This document shows positions 11,286 to 21,431 of a stretch of 64,000 bases of DNA, piece after piece; positions within the stretch are counted from its first letter, which is position 1, and each line of letters begins with the position of its first letter. The notes under the pieces were generated by a model, which saw only the letters and a program-made list of their open reading frames with translations, was not told the origin of the DNA and searched no databases. The stretch comes from Rhododendron vialii (lineage: Eukaryota > Streptophyta > Magnoliopsida > Ericales > Ericaceae): assembly GCF_030253575.1 (NCBI RefSeq), contig NC_080558.1, forward strand, positions 1,746,001-1,810,000, read 5' to 3'. Both the position numbers and the translations under genes were made by a program.

Positions 11286-11676
11286 ATTCGTTCCCTCCAA
11301 CACCGCACACAGAACCGGTGACCATGACCCAATGAACCGGAATGAGTACAAAAGGGATTGTGGGAAGTTTCTTACATTCTCTACCAAGAAGAGCTCCACA
11401 TCTTGACTATTGGCTGGAAGCAAGAAGAGCTCCACACCTTCACTGATACTATTTTGATGGGAAACTAGAAGCAAACCATTGCAAGAGCTCCATACTACTA
11501 CCTGATTGTCGGGGTTGGCGTGTTGTTCCACCATAGGAAAATCAAGCTTTGTGGCGGTTGGATTTACATCGGTGAAATTGATGGAGTAGACATTGTGAGA
11601 GCTGTGAATGAGACTGGTTTTTTGACAGAGGCTTTTGGGGTTTTGTGTCTTGGTTCGATTGGGGCAGGTTTTGGCG

Positions 11677-12192
11677 AAATGGGGGTCGGAGATTAGGGAA
11701 TTCCACGAGGCAGAAACACACTTGAATTGATAAAGGGATTTGACGGGTACACTATAAGAAAAATTCAATTGGGTGACGAAAGAAAATCGTCACAAATTGC
11801 ATGTTTTTCGTCACAAATAATATAGGTGACGAAAAAAAATTTGTCGACTAAAGGTTGTCGAGGATTCTTACTTGGTGACGAAATTTATTTTTCGTCACCT
11901 ATAGTGCCTTTTGATGACGATATATTTCGTCACCAAATGGGGGTCGGAGATTAGGGAATTCCACGAGGCAGAAACACACTTGAATTGATAAAGGGATTTG
12001 ACGGGTACACTATAAGAAAAATTCAATTGGGTGACGAAAGAAAATCGTCACAAATTGCATGTTTTTCGTCACAAATAATATAGGTGACGAAAAAAAATTT
12101 GTCGACTAAAGGTTGTCGAGGATTCTTACTTGGTGACGAAATTTATTTTTCGTCACCTATAGTGCCTTTTGATGACGATATATTTCGTCACC
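11677..12192. repeat. 258-bp tandem duplication across the gene/CACTA junction
   Basis: 11677-11934 is repeated almost perfectly as 11935-12192. Each unit holds 73 bp of F-box coding sequence and the first 185 bp of the CACTA element. Breakpoints share an AAA microhomology. The element therefore has two left ends, 11750 and 12008. Confidence 0.95.
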
Positions 12193-13117
12193 AAAAAGTG
12201 AATAATTGGTGACGAAATTTTTTTCCTCACTTATTGTGCTTTTTGACGACAAAAAAATTCGTCACCGATGGGTCACATTGGTGACGAAATTTTATGTCAC
12301 TAATATAAGAATTCGGTGACGAAATTTTTCGTTGCGAAAGATGTTTTCATATGGGAAAAGAAATCCATCTTTCTTGCTCCTGCTAGGTTTCGAACCCGAG
12401 TCCCTTGAGTTTTTCGCGCAAGCTCCAACCAACTGCACTACACACATTTTTCAGTAAATATTTGAAATATCTAATATATAACACATATGTTTAACATGAA
12501 AATATATTTCGAATGTAATTTTAGACCTTTAAACATTAGAATTAGCAATTTTGATAAACATGAAAGTTGTAGGCAATTGAGTTATTGTTCAAACCCAATT
12601 TGAATTATCTCAATCAGAGATTTTAGTAAAGAGTTATGTCCGAAATACATTTAGTGACAAAGCGCAATTCATAAATTTCGTCACGAAAGGTACCCATTTG
12701 ACAACGAAATATATTTTTTGTCGCTGAAAGCGTTAAAATGGTGACGAAATTATTTTTCGTCACCAAAGTTAAGCATTTGGTGACGAAAAAAATATTTCGT
12801 TACTAAATTGCTCACATTTGGCAACGAAATATATTTTTTGTCACCAAATGATTATCTTTCGCGACGAAAAATAATTTTGTCACCTTTTTTAAGCTTTCGG
12901 TGACGAAAAATGTATTTTATAGCCAAATGGGTACCTTTAGTGACGAAAATATTTTTTTTGTCGCTAAACAGGCATAATTGGTGACGAAATTATTTCGTCA
13001 CGAAAGTTATCAAAATAGTGACAAATTTATTTTTTCGTCGCCAAATATACTCGTTTAGTGACAAAATTAAATTTCGTCGCCACTTTTTCGTCACTAATTT
13101 TCCTTTTTCTTGTAGTG
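11750..13117. mobile_element. CACTA (En/Spm) non-autonomous element
   Basis: Ends CACTATAAGAAAAA on the left and CACTACAAGAAAAAGGAAAA as the reverse complement of the right end. A 3-bp target duplication GTA flanks it (11747-11749, 13118-13120), typical of CACTA elements. Inside are about two dozen copies in both orientations of GGTGACGAAA / TTTCGTCACC, the kind of subterminal repeat bound by CACTA transposase. No transposase gene is present. The length of 1,368 bp includes the 258-bp tandem duplication, so the original element was about 1.1 kb. Confidence 0.95.
12375..12445 (-). other. tRNA-like/SINE-like block inside the CACTA element
   Basis: On the minus strand TAGTGCAGTTGG (12440-12429) fits a Pol III A box and GGTTCGAAACC (12396-12386) fits a B box, spaced as in tRNA genes. 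The intervening sequence does not fold into an obvious tRNA that I can identify. It may be a tRNA relic or SINE head carried by the element. Confidence 0.4.
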
Positions 13118-13293
13118 GTAGTCGAGAGAGTATGTCGGTTACTATTTCTTGGGGAAGTAGCTAGCCTACCTTTGGTCATGGTCGCCGCCTTCGTATATGA
13201 GTCCATCGAGAGTCCAAATTGATGGAGGGGGCGGAACTGTGTCGGGTGCTTGCAGAGGGTTGTGGTGAGTGGTGAGAAGTGCTTGAATGCATT

Positions 13294-13303
13294 GTGTTTA
13301 TAG
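13294..13303 (-). promoter_or_regulatory. TATA box of F-box copy C
   Basis: Minus-strand CCTATAAACAC next to the ACAATGC motif shared by the sister copies, about 115 bp before the ATG at 13179. Confidence 0.5.
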
Positions 13304-13485
13304 GCAAATCATAAAGCAGAAAAAGGGAGATGGTCAACTTAGCGTTAGGACTATCCAGTGGAACAGTTACTTGGTGTTCCTTGAAACAACGCAGTCATTG
13401 CGGTGATGACGGAAGCTTATAGATTCTTATTTGGTGTTCCAACGCGGTTAATGCGGTGATGACGGAAGCTTACAGATTCTTTAAC

Positions 13486-13871
13486 CGGAAATGATATTGG
13501 TACCGACGGGGTCGGTACCGATATCGTAGGGACGGCCGCGCCGGGCCGTCTTCGGCCACCAGACGGCTGATCCGAGCCGTCCAAAAATTTTAAAAAAAAA
13601 AAAACGAGGGGGCTTGCGCGAGAATCAACGGCATCCGAGGTGTGTAAGGTGCTTGATCCGAGCACCCTTTTTTCGTGTATATATGTATATTCTGCGGTAT
13701 ATACATATATACACGAAAAAAGGGTGCTCGGATCTAGCACCTTACACAACTCGTTTTTTTTTTTTAGAATTTTTGGACTGCTCAGATCGGCCGTCCGGTG
13801 GCCGGAGACGACCCAGCACGGCCGTCCCTATGATTTCGGTACCGACCCCGTCGGTACCTATAGCACTACTC
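13486..13871. mobile_element. Foldback MULE-type element
   Basis: 386 bp, almost entirely inverted repeat: the arms carry GGTACCGACGGGGTCGGTAC and the loop region is at about 13690. It is flanked by the 9-bp direct repeat TTCTTTAAC (13477-13485, 13872-13880). The same flank next to copy B (9795-9830) is uninterrupted, which marks the insertion site. A 9-bp target duplication indicates the Mutator superfamily. Confidence 0.85.
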
Positions 13872-14371
13872 TTCTTTAACTAGTACTGCGCTATATTTTA
13901 CAAAAACTCATGATCAAGCGCAAAGACACTCACATTGACCGTGTCTCGCGACCACTTAATAATCACATTGGCCTAAAATAATTTTTAACTCACCCCTGAA
14001 CCTCACCGATTGAGAAGCACCGCAATCTTCAACCGTTTCGAATATTGCCCAAACTCCAAGAAACCATGGACCTTGTTGAAGCTGGTTAAGCAGGCAAATC
14101 AAATTTGAACCACTCATTGCTCGACCCGAGTGTCTCACTTTCCGACATTCAAATTGAAGGCAAATTTAAAGACCGGAAGATACACAAACAAACAAAGCCA
14201 AGGCTAGAAATGCGCTGTGAAATCAATAAGATAAAAATGACAAGTCGACCTCCCAACACTACATGAGGGATATAGAAGGTAAGTTTACTTGATGTATTCA
14301 CCAAAGGGCAGTGGTGGACCCATGAATTTTATATATACTGGGGCACTTTTCATTCACAATGTTAAAAAATA

Positions 14372-14587
14372 CTCTCTCCTTTCCAAATTTTTTGTCTAGT
14401 CCGCAAAACGGAGTATTAAAAATAATACAATATTTGCAAGAAAAAATTAAAAGTTTTTCAACAACTTACTAGATATCAATAAGTATTTTTAATTTGTGAA
14501 AAAATTTGAAGTTTTTTCTTGAAAAAATTGCATTATTTTTAACACTCCATTTTGTGGACCGGACAAAAGAATTTGGGACGGAGGGAG
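14372..14587. mobile_element. Stowaway (Tc1/mariner) MITE nested in hAT
   Basis: 216 bp between TA dinucleotides (14370-14371, 14588-14589). The right end is GGGACGGAGGGAG and the left end CTCTCTCC is its diverged complement. Inserted after the hAT element arrived. Confidence 0.85.
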
Positions 14588-14594
14588 TATTTTT

Positions 14595-14777
14595 CTGTAT
14601 GTATACCACTAAATTATCGTTCAACGAATATAGATCACTCATTCTATTTCGTAACCGATTTTTCACAATTTTCATGGCTAAAAATACCTTTTCAACTGTC
14701 ATGGCGGCAACCGTAAGATTAATGTCAAAGTTAAGAGCAAGTAAATTAAAGGATATAAGTAATTTTATTTTCGTAAT
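14595..14777 (-). pseudogene. hAT transposase dimerisation-domain relic
   Basis: The translation resembles the end of plant TTF-type/hAT transposases: VEKVFLAMKIVKNRLRNRM followed by LNDNLVVYIQK, the conserved C-terminal dimerisation signature. Only about 60 residues remain and the frame runs on into unrelated sequence. The nested Stowaway starts immediately beside it. Confidence 0.75.
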
Positions 14778-15448
14778 ATTGTGAATTGGGGGAGGAAAAC
14801 AAAAGGAGGTAGAACAAAAATAGAAAAATAAAAGAAATAGGTTGAAGGAAAAAAAAACAGGGGATGAGGGGGCCCGGGAATCAAATCCATTCGCTTGGAA
14901 CTTTTCACACATCGCAGTGACCACAACATCGCAGTGACCACAACATCATGCTAATGGTTTGAAGTTTGCACTATTGTAGGAAACGTTTTTGTATTTATAA
15001 CTAAAATATTGTTATTATTCTTTTTTTAAAAAGCATGGAGTCACATGATCCCACTTGCTCTAATGTGAGTCCGCCCCTGCCAAGGGGTGTACGAAGCATG
15101 TCTTTTGCCAAGAGGAATAAATAGCAAGGCCTATAATACAAGAGAAAATCTTGTTTACAATGCAAAGAAAATCTTGTTTACAGTGCAGCTGTAAACAAAT
15201 ATTTACGGAGCTCAATCTTAGCCGTTCAAATGTGTATTGGACAATTCAGATTTTGAAAAAACTATTCGCGTGCAGCTGTAAACAAATGTTTACGGAGCTC
15301 AGATCCAAATTTTAAAAAAACTATTCGCGCGAATAATTTTTAAATCCAGATCATTAATTGCCGAAACGGAAGGCTGAAATTGCACGGTTTCGTAAATAGG
15401 CTGTTTGTAGCTGCTCTGAAAAAATAAGTCTCGCTCATAATACAAAGG

Positions 15449-17006
15449 GTAAATTTCACTTACATCCCCTGAGATTTCTTACAATGATAGAGACCTCCCC
15501 TCACGTTTCTAAAATTACACTTACCTCCCCTTTGCTTTAGTTGTTGGTTGCAGATTCCCCCATTCCGTTAGGAGATCGTTACCAATTAACGAAAATTGCT
15601 TACATCACCAACTAAACCTATTTCCCTACCCATTTTACCCTTATAATGATTGTATGACATGAATGCCCTTTCCAACTCAATTTGAAAGACGTTAATGTCC
15701 CTAATCACTTCTTAAAAGACACATATCCATATATACATTTGTGTGTTAAATTAAACACATATCGACATATGGTTTTAAACATGCATGTCTAAATATTTTA
15801 TTCTTTTTAAAGCTTCAAAAAAAAAATTTAATTTTTACTAAGCCACATACATACGAGGCATAAACACAAAGGAATTAGAGTCCCTTTCCTTTTTTATGAT
15901 ACTTCACATTTTTTCTGACAATGAATGAAAAAATCTCTAATATATAGCTTCATATTAAAATAATTTTATTTTGCAACCCTATACCGCCTTTTTTTACACC
16001 CCAAAAAAGACATGTTAACATTTTAGCCAAAAATTTCTTTTTCTCCCATTGAATTTTTTTTCTTGAACTTTTGAAATTTCTAAGCCACATATTCATTGAA
16101 TAATGAACCTTCAAACACTTTACATTAACATTGATAAAAAAAACTTTATTACGAAAATGAACTAAAAGAAACTATGCTAAATTTTTTTTCTTTTGCATAT
16201 TGGCTAAAAAAAACTATGTTTTATAGATGAATGACTTTAACTATCAAGTTTTTGAAATTACACTTATCAATTAGGTTATGTATATTAGTTCAACGTATTT
16301 TTAAAAATTGAGGGTGTTTTGGGTTACTTTACACACATCATGATTAATTCTTGGAAGATTAATTCCACGTTGATCAAATGTCATCACAATGTTTGATTAA
16401 GGTGACAATATTATGCACACGAAAAACCATCACCGAGCATAATTTTCCTTGGCCAAAAGGCCGCTAATTACATGGACACTAGCCAATGCATGCATTTTTA
16501 AACTTAAACTTCATTTCCCTTGAATTTTTCAATCACATAACACAACCTACCATAATAATTGCATCATACCACCGAGCAACCCACATCATGTCCCCCCTCA
16601 ACATTCTACTAAATTTCTATGTCCCACAGTCATTCTAAAATATTGTTTTCTATTGCGCAAAATAAAAACAATTTTTCGGCTCAACTAATATAAGTTCTAC
16701 GGAAAATATGGGGTGTTACAACATGTTAGTTCAATGTTCAATCAACTTTTTTTGGCTTGTACTAGAAAGGAAAAAATAGAAGTCAAAGCAATTACAAAAA
16801 AAAAAAAACTATTTTTTTCAGGGGGAGGTATCTAATATTATTATAAACTCAAGGGAGGTAAATAAAGGGGTAGAAATGGAAATTCACACTTTCTGTTAAC
16901 AGAAGTTAGCCGAAAAGACTGACAGGGGAGGTAAGTACAATTTCAAAAACGTGAGGGGAGGTGTCTGTCATTATTAGAAACCTTAGGTAAGATAAGTGAA
17001 ATTTAC
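15449..17006. mobile_element. Long-TIR DNA element, MULE-like, no coding
   Basis: About 1.56 kb with terminal inverted repeats of roughly 150 bp or more. Left GTAAATTTCACTTACATCCC; right end reverse-complemented GTAAATTTCACTTATCTTACC. Both arms repeat ACCTCCCCTCACGTTT and CTTACCTCCCCT. The AT-rich interior has no reading frame of note. I could not settle the target duplication, so the superfamily is a guess from TIR length. Confidence 0.6.
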
Positions 17007-17099
17007 AAATGTTCGCAAGGGATGAGGGGAAACCAAAAGAAGCAAACTGTCGTGAGAGCTCAAAACCCGGATCCAATTGTTGGTGACGTGTTGTTCCGG

Positions 17100-17345
17100 C
17101 AATCAAGCTTTGTGGCGGTCGGATTTACGTCGGCGAAATCGAGCTTTGTGAGAGCGGCAAATGACAATGATTTTCATGATTTGGTGAAATGGGGGTTCGT
17201 GGGAGCTGGGAAAACGGTCGGATTTACGTCGGCGAAATCGAGCTTTGTGAGAGCGGGAAATGACAATGATTTTCATAGTTTGGTGAAATGGGGGTTCGTG
17301 GGACTGGAAAAACACTTGGATTCCCCATGGCTGCCGCCTTCGGGT
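17100..17345 (-). pseudogene. F-box copy D, short remnant with 99-bp tandem repeat
   Basis: Remains of the same F-box gene: the GTAAATCCGACC and CGATTTCGCCGA stretches correspond to the region just after the F-box in the intact copies. Most of the gene is missing. A 99-bp unit is present twice in tandem (17116-17214, 17215-17312). The usual promoter block (AATAAACAC with a nearby ACAATGC) is still recognisable near 17400-17420. Confidence 0.65.
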
Positions 17346-17726
17346 CGAGTCCGAACCGACGGAGGGCTGTTTGGATGGTTGCTGGTCAGTGGTGGAGATG
17401 TGTTTATTAGCATTGTCAGGAACAAAGTTTCCGGCCACAGTGGTCAAATTTGCGGCGTCTTGATGGATTGACTTGCGGCCACAAGGAAAATCAGTTTTCT
17501 TCGAAAATAACTTTCTTTTTCTTTGTTAAACCAAACAAGAAAAGAATTTTGCTTCAAAATTTTATTTTTTACCTTTTTCCTTTCTCGTCCAAGAGTTCAC
17601 ACTGAATCCAGGAATGTTTACATTTTTATTATCTTACCGTGCTTGATTGTGGTTTTTTTTTTTTTGAGATAGACTAACAGGCGCCTCTCCTAGATCAAAT
17701 TTTCTGCATCCGTGCCTTGTTACAAT

Positions 17727-18375
17727 GTATAGATACAGTTACATCTATAGTGCCTCTTGGAATACCAAAATACTATGCGGGAGACTTCAAATCCTACATG
17801 GCGAAGCGACAATCACTTTTGAAGCCAAAATAAGCTCCAACCCGGTTATCATGTGAATTGCTTTGCCATGGCATTCAATCCGTACCCTTTTCGAAGGGAT
17901 CAATTTCTGCTAACAAAAGTGTCCATTTAAGAACGAAACCTTCGGGGAAAAAATTCAATACTCTAAAGTTTAAGCTAAGGTTGTTAAGGATGATTTTCTT
18001 GATGTCAAACTTGGAGATGTCAACTAGCCACTTAAGCCTCCAAAAACATTGACATCTCCAAATTACAAGGATGGAAATCTTACATTTCACCACAGAAACA
18101 AGCAAAACGGTCATGGAATTACTTAAAAATTAACAATCACTGCAGTTAACTGAGCTCCAAGCCAAGCAATTTAACTAAAGCTACAAAAAAGAAAAAGAAA
18201 AAAGAAAAAAGAGAGGCTCCGGTGGAAATCAAAAGGACCAGGAGAACAAGTGCCAAAGAGCATATCTAGCTAGAACATGGACTGGACCACGTCTACCCCT
18301 CTAGGAACCATCATGGTCACGTCTGCAACAATCCAATATACTGGATTGGAGCTTGCTCTGCATAGTGAGTCTATT
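17727..18375. repeat. Duplicated F-box flank, copy 2
   Basis: Contiguous match to 9862-10228 plus 11082-11285, without the 853-bp insertion found there. It dates a copying event that moved gene plus flank together. Confidence 0.8.
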
Positions 18376-18469
18376 CCTTTTCTCCTAGCTGCAAAACAGA
18401 CTTTTGCGCATCAGTTTAGTGTGTGTGTATAGAAACAACATTAAAAGCACTAGTAGCAGCCCATTAGAT

Positions 18470-18960
18470 GGCAAAAGTTGTTGCACCCCATTGAGGACCT
18501 TGTTAGAAAATGAATGAGCTGAGGCCTTGAAAACGGGGATGCCCCAAGTCATCTTTCCACCCGGTTAAAAAAGAGTTTTTGTATTTAGTATCTATATATA
18601 GTCTTCGGCTATTGGGTCGAGAGACAGAACAGAGGAAGTAGAGCGAAGGATAATATTGCAAGAGGGGAATGTGAGAGAAAGATATCATGTGCGTAGGGCT
18701 AGAAGCTCTCTGTGTAATGAAAAAGAGGAATATCAAGAACTAAAGAGTTGATGCAGTCTTTAGCAATTAACTGCGAAGATTAAACTGTTCACCTGAACAG
18801 CCCAAGTTATTCATGCCTTCCAAAATAGTATTAGGGCATGGCCATAAACTCAAACATAAATTCAAGACTTTCAATGATAAGGATAAGCCAATGTAGCAAA
18901 AGATATCTGAAATTTAAGTAAGACTGTCATCATCAATTCTAAAGTTTGTTCCGGGAGACC
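18470..18960. other. Intergenic, TATA-like patch only
   Basis: Contains CTATATATAGTC near 18590, followed by purine-rich sequence. No coding region that I recognise depends on it. Confidence 0.35.
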
Positions 18961-19614
18961 AATACCAGCCTAAACTAACATAAGCTCAACTACAGCAGGT
19001 ACGCCTCTGATGGTCTGGCCCACACATGTATCGATAGCAGCAGGTGAGAGTCAAATATTCACCAGATGCAGGTACAGAAAATCAGATACCAAACACATCT
19101 TTGTAGATACACCACAAATGGAAATGGTTTGCAACTGTAACAACCAAAGCGACTCTCCTACTGATAAAGCTCTAAATATTAGTAATCTTTAGAAGCTCTT
19201 CTGTGGTCAATCAAGGGAGGGGGTAAACCGGTAAAGTGCGTAACAATAGAAGCAAAAAAGGAGAGGAAAGAGTAAGAGAAAGAAAGGACGACATTTTATG
19301 GAGACAGTGAAAATAACAAGAGAATCACCAGAAGCAAAAGTGAGGATGAGCCATATTGGGAATACGCATGGTATAGTTTTTCACTTTTTTGACACTGCAG
19401 TGGCACCTATGAGACCAACAAAGCATAGTAAGGACCTAAGAAGCACAGATATGGATACGATACGGATACGTGATTTTTCTAAAAGGTAGGGTACGATATG
19501 TTGAATAAAAAATTAAATAAAAATGATATATTAAATATATAATTTTGAACAGTCTCAGACTGACTGTTAAAAAAACAGAGTATATATATGTAATATATAA
19601 GGGTTTCAGTCTCA

Positions 19615-19616
<2 letters not shown>

Positions 19617-19648
<32 letters not shown>

Positions 19649-19672
19649 GATATATATATATATATATATATG
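19617..19672. repeat. (GA)n then (TA)n microsatellites
   Basis: About 15 GA units followed directly by about 11 TA units. Confidence 0.9.
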
Positions 19673-19895
19673 TAATATATATGTTGCAAATACACAGTAT
19701 AAAAATACACAGCAACACAGCGAGAGAGAAGAGCAGCGAGAGAGACAAGAGAGAAGAGAGAGACGAGAGAGGAGAGAGATGAGAGGAAATCACCTTCTTT
19801 CTTCCTGCCTTTTGTTCGTTTCTGATTCTGATCGATAGGGGAGAAGAAACATATATAGCCCTAATTGCAATTTAACCCATATGTTTTAAGTAATA

Positions 19896-20106
19896 CTCCC
19901 TCCGTCCCAAAAAGAATGACAATTTTTGATATTCGTGTCAATATGGATTTCAAAAAATATGCAATATGGATCTTGTTTGAAAGTTCTCGATTAATTCTAT
20001 TATACAAAGTTTTCAAACTTACGAAAAATATTATAGATTGAAAGATATAAGTGATGAAAAATGACACGGATTTCAAAAATTGTCATTCTTTTTGGGACGG
20101 AGGGAG
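19896..20106. mobile_element. Stowaway MITE
   Basis: 211 bp, TIR CTCCCTCCGTCCCAAAAAG, flanked by TA (19894-19895, 20107-20108). Nested inside the hAT-like element. Confidence 0.95.
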
Positions 20107-20345
20107 TAACATATTTACCCCGCGCATATTCAAAACGTATCCAAATACCAAAAAATAAAATAAAAATCTGGATACTCTAAAAAAATGTATCGGATATGTA
20201 TCCGGAGCGTATCTGTATCCGATACGCATACGGTACTTGATATGAAGGCCAGAATAGAATATCCGTGCTTCATAGGTAAGGACAAAGCATAGTAAGGAAA
20301 GAATATCAGGCATCTCTGTAGACAATCTGATGAGAAGTGGATCTC

Positions 20346-21431
20346 GGGGGAGGTTAGTAAAATTTACCCTATTCTCTAAGACGTAAGCAAAGTGTTGGAA
20401 AATTACTCATGCATTTACTGGTAATAACTATACTTAAATGCTAAGTAAAAAATAACATAATCTCAATTTCACTGACATTCTGATACATGACATAAAAGTT
20501 TTTGAACTGTGCTCGATACTTTTTTTTGGCACAACAGTACTCCACACTTCAAGAATACATTAAATGTTTTTAGTCTATGGCTACATGTATTTAGGAAGTA
20601 TCATATGTGTGCCCATGAGTATCCATGGAGTATCGTATCTGGTATCCTATACGGCTATGAACCCCATCTATTTGTATTTTGTACTCATGCTTCATAGGGG
20701 TTAGACTCCATTTTACGTGGGCAGTAGGCACCTATGTATGGTAACGGACTCGAGGCTATAATCTAAGTACAACATACATCACCAACGAATCACTTAAAAA
20801 CTCCACAAAGCTGAGCTTTTCACCAGTCTCCTTTCTCTTGATGGCATAACACAATACAGGGCTGCGGTTTTGCGTGTGTTCTTTACAGGCGGTCGCTTTG
20901 GCTAGGACTACCCTGGGAATTTTTCTAGATCACCATCATTTCCACCAACCTTTTCCTCCGGTAAGACGACCGCGTTGAAGTAACCAGCCAAGAGCAATGA
21001 CAGATTCAGATGGAGAAAGTAAAAGGACAAGGGCTGTCTTGCTTGGCATGAAGTCTGCTGGTTGAAGGGTAGAGTACAATACTAAAGGTCCCCAGACTTC
21101 CATGGGGTTTTTCTTTTTGGCTGCTGTTTAACATTGTTGTGACAATGCCCTTACCGGAGATGGGTATGTATGGTTACCTATCCATAATAATCGCATATGA
21201 AATAAGTCAAATAACTATTACTATGAAATCTATATGGCGTCAATAAGGGATTTATGGATGTGCAGCCTCAAAAACAAAATTACCAACAAAATCTAGAGGT
21301 GTCAATAACAGATTTACGGATGTGCAGCCTAAAAAAAGAGTGAAATATAGAAATTCACATAATTGTTAAATCGAAAAAAGAAGGCACACAGTCATTTGTA
21401 TTTGACAAAAATACCTGAAGAAGCTTCTCAT
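20346..21431. other. Intergenic, weak ABCI12-intron similarity
   Basis: No gene. The stretch near 21028-21045 (AGGGCTGTCTTGCTTGG) resembles 33697-33715 in an ABCI12 intron, so the ABCI12-derived duplication may reach this far. The rest is unassigned. Confidence 0.35.

Larger units (their letters stand above)
11250..13179 (-). pseudogene. F-box/FBA protein, copy C, split by a CACTA element
   Basis: The ATG at 13179 opens MTKG, then a 4-bp insertion shifts the frame relative to copy B. The F-box codons ILSRLPVKSLYQFKC are interrupted after SRLP by the CACTA element at 11750-13117. Beyond it the frame runs SLYQFKCVSASWNSLISDP, YSINFTDVNPTATKLDF, SSCNGLLLVS and VELFLLPANSQD. It then shifts and ends at 11250, where the gene is joined to downstream flank; everything C-terminal to VGYD is gone. 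The 36-bp duplication shared with copy B shows a common parent. The TATA region lies at 13294-13303. Confidence 0.85.
14309..15079 (-). mobile_element. hAT element, internally deleted, with transposase relic
   Basis: Terminal repeats CAGTGGTGGACCCA on the left and CAGGGGCGGACTCA as the reverse complement of the right end. The 8-bp target duplication is CCAAAGGG / CCAAGGGG (14301-14308, 15080-15087). A relic of the transposase dimerisation region lies at 14595-14777. A Stowaway MITE is inserted inside, so the element itself is only about 555 bp. Confidence 0.85.
19436..20275. mobile_element. hAT-like element with GATACG-rich ends
   Basis: Terminal repeats CTAAGAAGCACAGATA and, reverse-complemented from the right, CTATGAAGCACGGATA. 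An 8-bp direct repeat GTAAGGAC flanks it (19428-19435, 20276-20283). Subterminal GATACG-type repeats occur at both ends. It carries a GA/TA microsatellite and a nested Stowaway MITE. A diverged end of the same type lies near 20630-20698. Confidence 0.7.
19075..20345 (-). pseudogene. ABCI12 3'-end copy, degenerate and interrupted
   Basis: Matches the last exon and 3' flank of the ABCI12 gene at 31.88-32.4 kb. The 3' flank shares ATACCAAACACATCTTTG, the downstream GTGGTCAATC block, and the last coding exon around CACTGCAGTGGCACC. The piece coding MPDILSLLC lies at 20284-20340, separated from the rest by a hAT-like element (19436-20275). Just left of the element the sequence AAAGCATAGTAAGGA is present, and it is repeated on the right. 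No upstream exons are seen, so this is a fragment. Confidence 0.75.
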
